Of a DNA stretch of 44,058 nt, positions 16,001 through 24,360 are shown piece after piece (position 1 is the stretch's first letter; each line of letters opens with the position of its first letter). The stretch lies in assembly GCA_021199475.1 (NCBI GenBank), contig JAJQHZ010000085.1:98089-142146 (forward strand), written 5' to 3'. The notes under the pieces were generated by a model. It was not told the origin of the DNA and ran no database searches. It was given only the letters and a program-made list of their open reading frames with translations. The translations under genes were made by a program, and so were the position numbers. The DNA comes from Lachnospiraceae bacterium (GTDB lineage Bacteria > Bacillota > Clostridia > Lachnospirales > Lachnospiraceae).

Positions 16001-18277
16001 GAAGCGTCCTCAAATGGCGGTGGTATTTATATTGGGAGCTCTTCGGGTACTATCAGTGCCAGCATTTGCGGTTGTGTTGATATATATGATAATTCAGGAT
16101 CGAATGGAGGCGGGATTTATATCGGTAGCAAGGTTCCCGGTGTGTCTTTATCAGATTCGGTTTCTGTCCATGATAATACTGCCACAGGCAGCGGCGGTGG
16201 GATCTATGTGTCCGGTGAGTCTGACAATTCCTATATTTTTTCTATGACCGGCGGCAGCGTTTATAATAATACTGCTGTGAACGGGGGTGGGCTTGCAGCG
16301 GGCGATTATTCAATCGTGAAAATGACCGGCGGCACTGTAACAGAAAACACAGCGAGCACCTACGGAGGAGGCGTGTGGGTATCAGGAAATTCGGCGTCAT
16401 TTGAGCTGGCAGAGGATACGGTTGCCGGGACGGTTGGACGGATTTGCGATAACATTGCCAGCCTGGGGCAGGACGTGTATGCGGCTTATACCGCGAGCTA
16501 CGCGAATACGGCACTGACACTGATCGCGGCTGCGGATATGTTTGATGACACTGATAATGTGACGGAGATCGGCTGGCTGGATGAGACGACAGAGCTTACC
16601 ACGACAGAGATGATTGCCCATAATCCTGTGAAGAGGGTTTATCCGCTGACCCTCAGCTATATATCGACGACAACTGTGGCGGTGGTGTGGAATCATTCAG
16701 ATGATACATACGATGAGTTTACCACAGTCCAGGCGGCGGTTGACGCTATATACGCAGATAAAAGTGCAGAACAGCAGGTTTATTACAGTGACACGGTCAC
16801 AAGCCCGGAGATCATACTTGTCGACAACGCGCGGGAAAGTGTGGAGGTGTCAGGCGGAACCGTCCTCACTCTGAATCTGAACGGCTACCTGCTCAAAGGG
16901 AGTCCGACGGCTATTGGCTGCTATGGGACGCTTACGATTCAGGACATGCAGTATACGACCGGAGCCGACTCGGGCAGCGAGACCTACTGCGAACACTATG
17001 ATGCTCTTGTGGAGATTAATAAAAAAGTACACGAGGACGAGACAGACGAAGATGGGAATGCCCTGATCACCGGTGCGGGCGCGGGTGAGGATTCGATCGG
17101 CACGATTACAGGCTCCGCATCGATGGCGGGCGGCGGCGTCCATGTGTATTCAGGCGGCTATGTGACGATGATAAGCGGCCAGATTGCGGACTGTGTAGCA
17201 GGCAGCGCTTCGAATACCAATTATTATGGCGGCGCGGGCGTATGTGTTGAGAGCGGCACGTTTATCCTTGGCGGGACAGCCTCGATTAACAATTGCACAA
17301 CGAAATCCTATGGCTCGGCAGTCTATATCACGGCCGCGTCCGGTGTGTTTATCCTGCAGGATGACGCAGTCATCGAGGAGAACAGCGCGTATCGCGGTAC
17401 GGTTGCTGTGATGAACGGCACGTTCCAGATGACGGGTGGCACGATTCAAAACAATACGGTAACACAGTATGGCGGCGGTGTCTATGTGACGGGCGGCACA
17501 TTCCGGATGTCTGGCGGTACTATAAGCAGCAATACTACGCAATATGGCGGGGGTGTTTTCCAGAGTTCCGGTACGGTCAGGCTGACCGGCGGTACGATTT
17601 CCGGCAATACGGTTACGAATCGCGGAGGCGGAATCTATCTGAGCTCCGGCACGATGACGCTCAGTGGCGTTACAATTTCGGAAAACGTAGCCACATCCGA
17701 CACCAGCGCGACAAATATTCTTTATGGAACCGGCGGGGGAATTTATGTCAACGGCGGTACGCTCTCAATCAGGAGAGGTACTGTCATTTTCCAAAATACA
17801 GCGAATCGCGGCGGCGGTGTTTATCAGTACAATGGCACAATTACCATGAGCGGCGGACAGATCACGCGAAACAGTGCGGAGCATGGCGGCGGACTCGCGC
17901 AGTATCCGACCTATCCGGGAACCTTCACGCTCTCCGGCGGAGTACTCTGTGACAATACATCTACCGCCGATGGCCTGGGTAATGATGTTTATTCCATGGA
18001 GGAATCGGGCTATACCTATAGTTCCAGCGGCGTGGGTTATCCATCCGCGACCCTGATGCGCGCGGCGGATATGGACTACACGGATGAGAGCTATGCCGCA
18101 GACTATAATGTGTGGAGGGATGACAACTACAGCGGAGACGATGATGACAGCGAAGGTGAGACCATCAACAGCGGACATTACGTGACCGGGACGATTGTTT
18201 CCAGCCATAGCCTGCAGCTGACGGCAGATAAGCACGGGGATACCACAGCGACAGAAGCGGAAACAACGACCTATTAA
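12896..18277 (+). CDS. Giant adhesin, central beta-helix fragment
   Basis: Open frame of 1,793 residues; meaningful protein starts after the G tract (about 12990), since the first 31 residues are out-of-frame reading of the stalk. A folded N-terminal domain (VEYALNTRIEQEIFIDADED onward) and a Glu/Thr-rich spacer are followed by two blocks of right-handed beta-helix repeats, at about 14,560-16,480 and 16,840-17,990. These have the GGGIYV/GGTISGNTA pattern of polymorphic or autotransporter-like adhesins. There is no start codon with a ribosome site and no sortase signal. The frame ends at TAA (18275-18277) and continues unbroken in the same frame after it. It would be extracellular and probably adhesive. 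Confidence 0.8.
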   Translation: MRILLRRIRRRSRKRPIRMPPLSRKIARRGGVEYALNTRIEQEIFIDADEDDIFAVKYTITITNTTADADAEAVTVKAVLGENLSWYEKDDDTEALYFIGDISNLTDVPQGYDLDELTEYVENHIASAKSAEEVLEPYASAVVWADQTIAAGEEKEYVFYAMAAEGITTTDELSALYFVDGEQVENTAEDQTIIEWKNEELLAENETEAETETEGETETENKEETETRAETETDSEIETEVAAIKAESEEETAIETENQTEEITESGLESEAETESVPKTETESEAESETELETETEIGTEPELETETSLTYDGGDYTVTVTYGSDARLPEGVELLISEYANDSETWLARYAEAAQLYALETFRLFSIGLYVDGEETEPAAAVSVAITLPGDPADAEDPGNEASAETVSAEAEQTEANAGNGDASEINTADAYTSEEEFLEGSIGASVENSICVIHFGEESGEESASVLEIETEYSDSEQIITFSSDSFSDYGIAVISDEAAAVSETEEENAEDTISTNLQALINLAATATANVQLVSSMEDASGEETTTAILTVETETNTDTAVITLYADFTENLEIPSGTTVTIDLNGHTIAPAETGSGSAITVNGTLTLTDSSSPGTTNSSASAGTLANSGSLSGIRGVLVASGGSFTLDGGTISGFSTSGNGGGVLVNSGGSFTMTGGTIANNTASGYGGGIYLEDASNIAAFTGGTVSGNTASRGGGVAFMTASDGMAIGPSGSDDDSSDPAEVDTADKVLITKNTSTSYGGGIYAVSATKNAVIQNTVVSYNTSAASGGGVYFPAGSSVSIYYTNADNNVIYGSGSMTGGGICVESSTGSRSTLVMVGGTASSNTVTSTDDAVCYGGGVGMGTCASATITDVTADGNSGVCKGGGIAVGESFTKGEFTNLTVTNNIANSCASQGGDGGGLWTGQGNSTAVISGGIYAYNCVYGFGGGVYLFTNGKITGNAKFYGNTSKSGKVGSQGGGVFCRNLTIENETAAGTVEVYENTESNGSGGGICAYNTITVEESANLKIHGNEASSNGGGIYIGSSSGTISASICGCVDIYDNSGSNGGGIYIGSKVPGVSLSDSVSVHDNTATGSGGGIYVSGESDNSYIFSMTGGSVYNNTAVNGGGLAAGDYSIVKMTGGTVTENTASTYGGGVWVSGNSASFELAEDTVAGTVGRICDNIASLGQDVYAAYTASYANTALTLIAAADMFDDTDNVTEIGWLDETTELTTTEMIAHNPVKRVYPLTLSYISTTTVAVVWNHSDDTYDEFTTVQAAVDAIYADKSAEQQVYYSDTVTSPEIILVDNARESVEVSGGTVLTLNLNGYLLKGSPTAIGCYGTLTIQDMQYTTGADSGSETYCEHYDALVEINKKVHEDETDEDGNALITGAGAGEDSIGTITGSASMAGGGVHVYSGGYVTMISGQIADCVAGSASNTNYYGGAGVCVESGTFILGGTASINNCTTKSYGSAVYITAASGVFILQDDAVIEENSAYRGTVAVMNGTFQMTGGTIQNNTVTQYGGGVYVTGGTFRMSGGTISSNTTQYGGGVFQSSGTVRLTGGTISGNTVTNRGGGIYLSSGTMTLSGVTISENVATSDTSATNILYGTGGGIYVNGGTLSIRRGTVIFQNTANRGGGVYQYNGTITMSGGQITRNSAEHGGGLAQYPTYPGTFTLSGGVLCDNTSTADGLGNDVYSMEESGYTYSSSGVGYPSATLMRAADMDYTDESYAADYNVWRDDNYSGDDDDSEGETINSGHYVTGTIVSSHSLQLTADKHGDTTATEAETTTY
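12981..12989 (+). repeat. G9 homopolymer tract at the adhesin frameshift
   Basis: Nine Gs between GAGGC and TGGAA. With nine Gs the signal-peptide frame ends at 13017; with eight (or eleven) it enters the adhesin body. Confidence 0.9.
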
Positions 18278-18304
18278 GTAAAATCCCTCGAGCTTACAAA
18301 AATT

Positions 18305-21300
18305 GTGGACGGGACATCTTACTGGGACTCGTCTGACACGGGCGCCGTGACCGCATATAAGAAGGACGCTGAAACCGATGAAACAGATACCAGTCTCACA
18401 TGGAACAGTACTTCCGCGGATAATCCGCTGGCGGCCGAATGGACGGCCGGGAATGACTCAAATGCCTCAAATGGCCTGGTGCGCACGTATGACAGGCTGT
18501 CATATAGCTTTACCGCATACCCCGAGGACAGTGCGGCAACGGAAACCGAAAGCGAGAGTGAGACCGAAGGCGGGAGCACCGGCAGCACGGAAAGCACCGG
18601 AAGTGCAGTCGCGGCATCTGACAGCGCGGATGACAGCAGCAGTGCTTCTGCTTCGAAGACAATTCGTGTCTATGTGGAAGTGACGCTTCCGCTCTCAAGC
18701 GCGGAGGCGGAGTTTTACTCGAATACGCTGGATTCTTCTGAGGTTATCGAGTCGGATGACGGAGAGTCACAGACGCTTCTGGGATATAAGGAAACGACGG
18801 CGGGAGGAGGTTCCGCAAGCTTTACGGTTACATTAAATATCAAGGCAATGCAGAATGGGGACCTGGTGGAGCCGGTTTTCCGGTCATGGGTGGAAGGAAA
18901 TGAAGAAAATGAAAAAGAACCGACAGAGTCAACGCCGACTGCTGTGACGGTATCTGCGGCCGGTATGTACAACCTGACGCTTCTGCGCAATACCGAGCTC
19001 TCCTATACGGGGTATTTTGATCTTGGCACAGGCCAGGAAACGACAAAGGACGCGTATGAGGCGGCGAAGGAAAGCGGAGATGAGTCCATTGTCTACGGCA
19101 CGATGCTCGGCTACGGCGTCACGGTCTCCATGCGGAACACCATTACATCGAAAGGCAAGAAAGGGATGGAATCGCCAGTCGGAGAGATCGAATTTGACCT
19201 TTCGATGACCGGCGCCCTGTATCTGGACGGAGTTGCGGTGACAGACACCGATGGAAGTGAAGTATATGAGGCTCCCTATATATGGGCTTACAAGGCAAAT
19301 GAAAATACGGAAAGCGGAAGCAGCCTGAACGATACGCTGCGGAACGTCAACATGAACTGGAACGATGAGGATGATGCGTCCAGCACGACACAGTATGCGT
19401 ACGACGCGGCTCCGTATAATGTCGGCGGAAATAGTACAAGCTGCTATTCCGGCGGCGCGTGGTCAGCGGCCGGCAGTCAGCCGTCTTCCACGGACACTGA
19501 GACGACGGTGCATTTTTCCGTCAGCGGCTATACGATCGACACGAGCTACAGCAATTATTACCCGAATGCTGCCTCTAGCGGGGACACCACGTATTTTACA
19601 GGCAGCTACATCAAGCCATTTTCCGCAGGCTATATACAGGTGATTTTCCCGATTGATACGAGCGTGATCGGGGATGACACCGGGTATCTGTCCATCAGCA
19701 TGAAAGGGATCGTATCGGACCTGGATATTTCCGATTCACGGGGGACAGCAAGCGGCAGTGATACGAGCGATTCGGCAGCGGATGACCTGAAATTTATGGT
19801 GGAGTGGTATGAGACAACGGAGTATGCGGAGCATTCGACCTGTGAGGTTACCTATCTGGACAATTATACGTCCACGGTGACGGGGCTTTATGTGACAAAT
19901 GGGTCCGGAGAGGTCATCATAAAGACCAATTATTTTAATAATGAGTCGAACAGCACTCTGTCCGGGGAAAATGGCAATGGCTCAACGCCAATTGATTCAA
20001 CGGTGTATATCGGCAGCGATATCAATTTTGACAGCAACGAATATACAACAACGGACGAAACTTCAATACATTATAATAAAGATTTTGACAGCGCGACGGA
20101 CAATATCATTGAATATGATTACCTGACGGCTGTGAACCTGCTGCAGAAGTTTGACGCTGAGGCGTATACGCCGTCCAGCACCTCGCTTGAAATTGTGAAT
20201 CAGACCTATACGCTTACATCTGCAACGAATAATATTACAGATGCTAGCGGAAACACGATATTCCGGATTACGACGACGGAGAGTGCGACCTTCTGGTCGA
20301 CCAGTAAGACGAGAAGCTATACGCTGACTATCCTCTACGCGGCGAAGTCGGATGGTTCAAACTGGACGTATTCTGCAGATGAGCAGGGTTACAGCTCGCC
20401 GGTGGCTGATATGGATGCGGCGACCGAGGAGGATCTGATTTATTTTACAACTCTCCAGGCTCTCTATGACTATTTCGGCGGAAAGGGCGTGTGCGTGGGC
20501 ATCCTGTATGAATTCCGCGACTGCTGCATCCGCAATGACAGGAGCATTTCCGTGACCGCGCGGATGGATGTGACGGATGATTTTGAAAAAGCAGGCCTGA
20601 CCTTCTGTATTACCAATGACGTCCTTGGCTGGACGACCTACCGTCCGGAGTATAAGTCCGCCTACGCCGCGGGGACATTGAGCGGGCAGCTTTACAGCTT
20701 TTCGTGGGCGAACGTGGACAGTGGAAATGGATATTACGGCACCGGTGATGGCACTTTTCCGAAAAGTTATTATGACGCATATACAGCATACGAGGACGCG
20801 AGCGGGGGCTATGGGTACAGAGGAAAGGCGAAAATTGAACGATATGATAATGACTACGTAAAAACAGAGTATGAAAGCGGCTGGATGGTCGGGAGTACGC
20901 ACACCGGCTGGTGGTCAGGGAATACATTGCTTCTGTACACGATGGACAGCAATATCGACATCGAGGTCGCCGACATTATCGAGGGTTCCAATGATACGCC
21001 CAAGACGGAGTATGATCTTGGGAAAGGGGAGCGGACAGCCAGCTTTGTCGTGACGCCGACGATAGCGACCTCCAGCAGTGTGAGCAACGAGCTCGTGACG
21101 AACGGAACGCAGTCGGCAGAGGTGGAGATTACGATTACCCTGCCGAAGCATCTGAATTTTGACGAGGGAAGCCTGACATTTGACTACAGTGATTCCGATT
21201 ATGAGGACGGAGGCCTGTCCTGGGAAATTACCTATACGGAAAATGAAGACGGAACGACTACCATCGTCCTTTCCACGAGCGTGACGGACATCAGCAAGAC

Positions 21301-24088
21301 GTTGCCGACCATCGAGTACACCTGCACGATTGGAAAACCGGGAGCGGCGGAAAGCGATGAAGATGAAGTGACGAATGGAGAAACACTGACTTCTACTGCG
21401 ACGATTAACACGACTTATGAAGAGAACGGACAGAGCAGTACCTATGCAAAGGAAGACTCTGTGACCATCTCCGTAGTCAGGACGACAGCGGACAACATCT
21501 GGATTGAGGCAGACGGCAGAGTGGAGCTCGGAGAAGATCTGGTCTACACGCTGCACTATTCCAACACTGCGGTTACTACATCCTCCATCTTGATTGGCGA
21601 TGTGCTTCCTTACAATGAGGATGGAAGAGGGACGTCGTTTAGCGGCGGTTATCAGGTGACGCAGATCACTCTGACGTTTGGTGATGAAACAACTTATCAA
21701 GAGTTTCTTTACAGCGGGGTGATCTCCTTTGCGGCCGGAGTGACCTACAGCACGGAATCGGCTGATCAAATTGCAATACTGAATGCTTTGGCGGACACTG
21801 ACAGCGGTAATAGAACTGTCATTTATACGAGCGACAGCTCGACAGGAGTTACGACGAAGAATGATTCGGAAAGTAGTACCTGGACGCTCACACTTGACCT
21901 GACAATTCTGGATGATGATACGCAGACGGCACTGACGCAGCTTGCAAACACAGAGACAGGAATTGCGTTTTATTTCGGCGTGCTGAATGTCTCGGGACAG
22001 TCTTCTGTGCAGATCGACTTTACGCTTTCACCGGACGTAACGGTTGAAGTGAATAGCGCTGCATATTCGACCCTGATCGGTGACGGGGATGGTTCCGTGC
22101 AGGAGGGCGGAGACGTATATCAGGACAATATGTTCTACAAGCTGTCTACCGGTAATATTGCGGTAATGAGCAATTCCGTGAAAATCACCGCGGTGGAGCG
22201 CACCCTCTCGGGCATCGCGTGGCTCGACCAGGATCACGACGGGCTCTATAATACCGTATCAGGAAGCACGGACAAGACGATGGAAGGAATTGACGTGTAC
22301 CTGTATACGACAACCGCTCCGAGTCAGTCGGATTTCTATACAGGAGCCCTTGTGACTGAGACCACGGATAGCGAAAGCGGAACGATCTGGACACAGACAG
22401 TGACGACTACGACGAGCAGCACGGATGGAGAAGGTAATACAGTGACCACAGAAACAACAGAAACAATAGAACTTGGCACGCTGACGATCACAGCCGCTGA
22501 TGGAACACCTGTTACCCTGTATCCCGCAATCGATGTCCTCGGGAATCTTGTCGCATCGCGGACAACAGGCTCAAATGGCGCGTATTCTTTTGGGCAGCTG
22601 GCGGAAGGAACCTATTATGTCATATTCCAGGATGATAGAGATAATTACACTCTGGCAGGGAGCAGCGGCAGTGCCCCACTGTCCTTCGGGCAGCTGAGCG
22701 TAACAGTAAACAAATCCTCCACGTCAGTAACCGGTGCTTACAACCGCGCATCGGCGTACTATGGCAGTAATTCCGACGCGGATGGCAGTCCTGCAAAGCT
22801 TGTGCTGGCGGACATCCCCGGCATCAGCCTGCCCGCTCTTGCAAGCATCTATGGCAGCTCCTATGAGAAAAACAATCAGAACGCTGGATTCTACTATATT
22901 GAGCTGAATCTTGAAAAAGTGTGGGAGAATATCATAGATGAAGTCAGTGCGGGGGCGACTGTGGAATTTACCGTGACCGGTACGTCACAGGGAACATATT
23001 CCTCTACGGATACCGGGACAGGAGAGACCGTAGAGACAGCTTATGAGTATGAGAACAGTTATGTTTTGTCACAGGAATCAAATACGACATCCACAGCCGA
23101 AGGAGAGGTTTCAGGAAAAGTTTCCGCAAAAGCAGAGGAGACAGAGAGCAGTATAGCGTTTGAAGTAGTAACTGTCAGTGGGACAGGAACTAAGACAGCG
23201 GCGCAGTCTGCGGGTTATGCTGCCCCGTCCCTGACGGTGTCCGAAACCACTGATTCCAACACAAATCTGAAGACAGTTACCTGGACGTTGGGAACCATCG
23301 CGCTGCAGGCAGAAGATACTTTCGGCGTGATCGATTACAGCGCAGTTGAAGCGGCTTATGCCGACAGCAACAAAAAAGAAGAACTGGTCGGCTTTGTGAC
23401 AGCAGTGGCTGCCGAGACAAAGGATTCGACGATTACCTTTACGGCGACAAACACCCAGGTTTTGTATGAGCTGGAGCTGTACAAAATCAGCATAAGCAAT
23501 AGCACTACATCGTACCTTTCCAATGCGACGTTCACGCTGTACAGCGGTCCGAATTGTACTGCAGGTACTGAGGTGACATCCATTTCGGGAAGTGCGTCCG
23601 CCGTATCCGGTGCGGATGCTTCAAGCGATGCGACAAGTGCTGATACGGAAAATGGAAAACTCTATATCGGAAAGCTCGCCGCGGGCACCTACTACCTGAA
23701 AGAGACCGTCGCGCCGTCCGGATATACGCTGAACCAGAGCGTGTGGAAGATCGTCATCTCGTATAATAAATCTACTCCAACGACACCAGTGATTACAGTG
23801 ACGCTGGTGAAAGATGCGGACGGGAATGAGATAGCGAATCCGACTAAATTCCAATCGTCCACTGTAACAACGGGCGGTACGGAGAAAGTGTATGTGACGC
23901 CTGATACCAGTACGTCTGAAGGCACCGATACGTTATACACCATATCATTCCAGATGGCAAACGAGATTATCTACGCTCTGCCGCAGACCGGCTCCATCGG
24001 CATCGCCTGGCCAACACTTGCCGGCATTGCGCTGATGCTCGCGGCCTTGGTGATGAACGAAAGAAAGAAGTGGAGGATAAATGCGTGA
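18305..24088 (+). CDS. Giant adhesin, C-terminal fragment with LPQTG anchor
   Basis: 1,927 residues from a GTG at 18305 that has no Shine-Dalgarno site; the frame is in fact open from 18278, directly after the TAA, and reads VKSLELTKIVDGTSYW, a typical junction into a Cna-like domain. It contains several large beta-rich domains, an SdrD B-like repeat (about 22,200-22,700, WLDQDHDGLYN), and a SpaA-type domain (about 23,460-23,760) whose LKETVAPSGY carries the Glu of an isopeptide fold. The sorting signal LPQTG is at 23978-23992, followed by a hydrophobic helix and a basic tail. It should be the wall-anchored end of the adhesin, but without read-through it would not be exported. Confidence 0.82.
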   Translation: MDGTSYWDSSDTGAVTAYKKDAETDETDTSLTWNSTSADNPLAAEWTAGNDSNASNGLVRTYDRLSYSFTAYPEDSAATETESESETEGGSTGSTESTGSAVAASDSADDSSSASASKTIRVYVEVTLPLSSAEAEFYSNTLDSSEVIESDDGESQTLLGYKETTAGGGSASFTVTLNIKAMQNGDLVEPVFRSWVEGNEENEKEPTESTPTAVTVSAAGMYNLTLLRNTELSYTGYFDLGTGQETTKDAYEAAKESGDESIVYGTMLGYGVTVSMRNTITSKGKKGMESPVGEIEFDLSMTGALYLDGVAVTDTDGSEVYEAPYIWAYKANENTESGSSLNDTLRNVNMNWNDEDDASSTTQYAYDAAPYNVGGNSTSCYSGGAWSAAGSQPSSTDTETTVHFSVSGYTIDTSYSNYYPNAASSGDTTYFTGSYIKPFSAGYIQVIFPIDTSVIGDDTGYLSISMKGIVSDLDISDSRGTASGSDTSDSAADDLKFMVEWYETTEYAEHSTCEVTYLDNYTSTVTGLYVTNGSGEVIIKTNYFNNESNSTLSGENGNGSTPIDSTVYIGSDINFDSNEYTTTDETSIHYNKDFDSATDNIIEYDYLTAVNLLQKFDAEAYTPSSTSLEIVNQTYTLTSATNNITDASGNTIFRITTTESATFWSTSKTRSYTLTILYAAKSDGSNWTYSADEQGYSSPVADMDAATEEDLIYFTTLQALYDYFGGKGVCVGILYEFRDCCIRNDRSISVTARMDVTDDFEKAGLTFCITNDVLGWTTYRPEYKSAYAAGTLSGQLYSFSWANVDSGNGYYGTGDGTFPKSYYDAYTAYEDASGGYGYRGKAKIERYDNDYVKTEYESGWMVGSTHTGWWSGNTLLLYTMDSNIDIEVADIIEGSNDTPKTEYDLGKGERTASFVVTPTIATSSSVSNELVTNGTQSAEVEITITLPKHLNFDEGSLTFDYSDSDYEDGGLSWEITYTENEDGTTTIVLSTSVTDISKTLPTIEYTCTIGKPGAAESDEDEVTNGETLTSTATINTTYEENGQSSTYAKEDSVTISVVRTTADNIWIEADGRVELGEDLVYTLHYSNTAVTTSSILIGDVLPYNEDGRGTSFSGGYQVTQITLTFGDETTYQEFLYSGVISFAAGVTYSTESADQIAILNALADTDSGNRTVIYTSDSSTGVTTKNDSESSTWTLTLDLTILDDDTQTALTQLANTETGIAFYFGVLNVSGQSSVQIDFTLSPDVTVEVNSAAYSTLIGDGDGSVQEGGDVYQDNMFYKLSTGNIAVMSNSVKITAVERTLSGIAWLDQDHDGLYNTVSGSTDKTMEGIDVYLYTTTAPSQSDFYTGALVTETTDSESGTIWTQTVTTTTSSTDGEGNTVTTETTETIELGTLTITAADGTPVTLYPAIDVLGNLVASRTTGSNGAYSFGQLAEGTYYVIFQDDRDNYTLAGSSGSAPLSFGQLSVTVNKSSTSVTGAYNRASAYYGSNSDADGSPAKLVLADIPGISLPALASIYGSSYEKNNQNAGFYYIELNLEKVWENIIDEVSAGATVEFTVTGTSQGTYSSTDTGTGETVETAYEYENSYVLSQESNTTSTAEGEVSGKVSAKAEETESSIAFEVVTVSGTGTKTAAQSAGYAAPSLTVSETTDSNTNLKTVTWTLGTIALQAEDTFGVIDYSAVEAAYADSNKKEELVGFVTAVAAETKDSTITFTATNTQVLYELELYKISISNSTTSYLSNATFTLYSGPNCTAGTEVTSISGSASAVSGADASSDATSADTENGKLYIGKLAAGTYYLKETVAPSGYTLNQSVWKIVISYNKSTPTTPVITVTLVKDADGNEIANPTKFQSSTVTTGGTEKVYVTPDTSTSEGTDTLYTISFQMANEIIYALPQTGSIGIAWPTLAGIALMLAALVMNERKKWRINA

Positions 24089-24360
24089 AAAGCATAAATG
24101 CGTGAAATGCGGATAAGGGAAAGAAAAATCTCTGGAAAATACATAGATGAGAAGCAGGTGTATGAAAAACAAATAAAAAAGTGAAAATGGGGGTGGATGA
24201 CGGATGAATAAAAAGCAAATACGGAAGGAACAGGCATATAAAAAACATACCGGGAAAATTCGCGACGGATAAGAAATGATGGAATCTGATAAAACAAGTA
24301 AAGCAATGGTAATGGTGGCGGATAGATAACGGCAAAATTTAGAAAAGAGAGGTAATAAGC
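24089..24360. other. Purine-rich intergenic region before the first pilin
   Basis: Mostly A/G-rich sequence with scattered GGATAA and TGCGTGAAA words and no supported gene on the + strand. Long leftward open frames here reflect the biased composition and lack ribosome sites. GAGAGGTAA near 24348-24356 supplies the pilin ribosome binding site. Confidence 0.5.

Noticed and set aside
14560-17990. Beta-helix coding region as a DNA repeat or CRISPR-type array
   Set aside because: The periodicity is at protein level (GGG and GGT-IS-NTA patterns) with strongly diverged codons.
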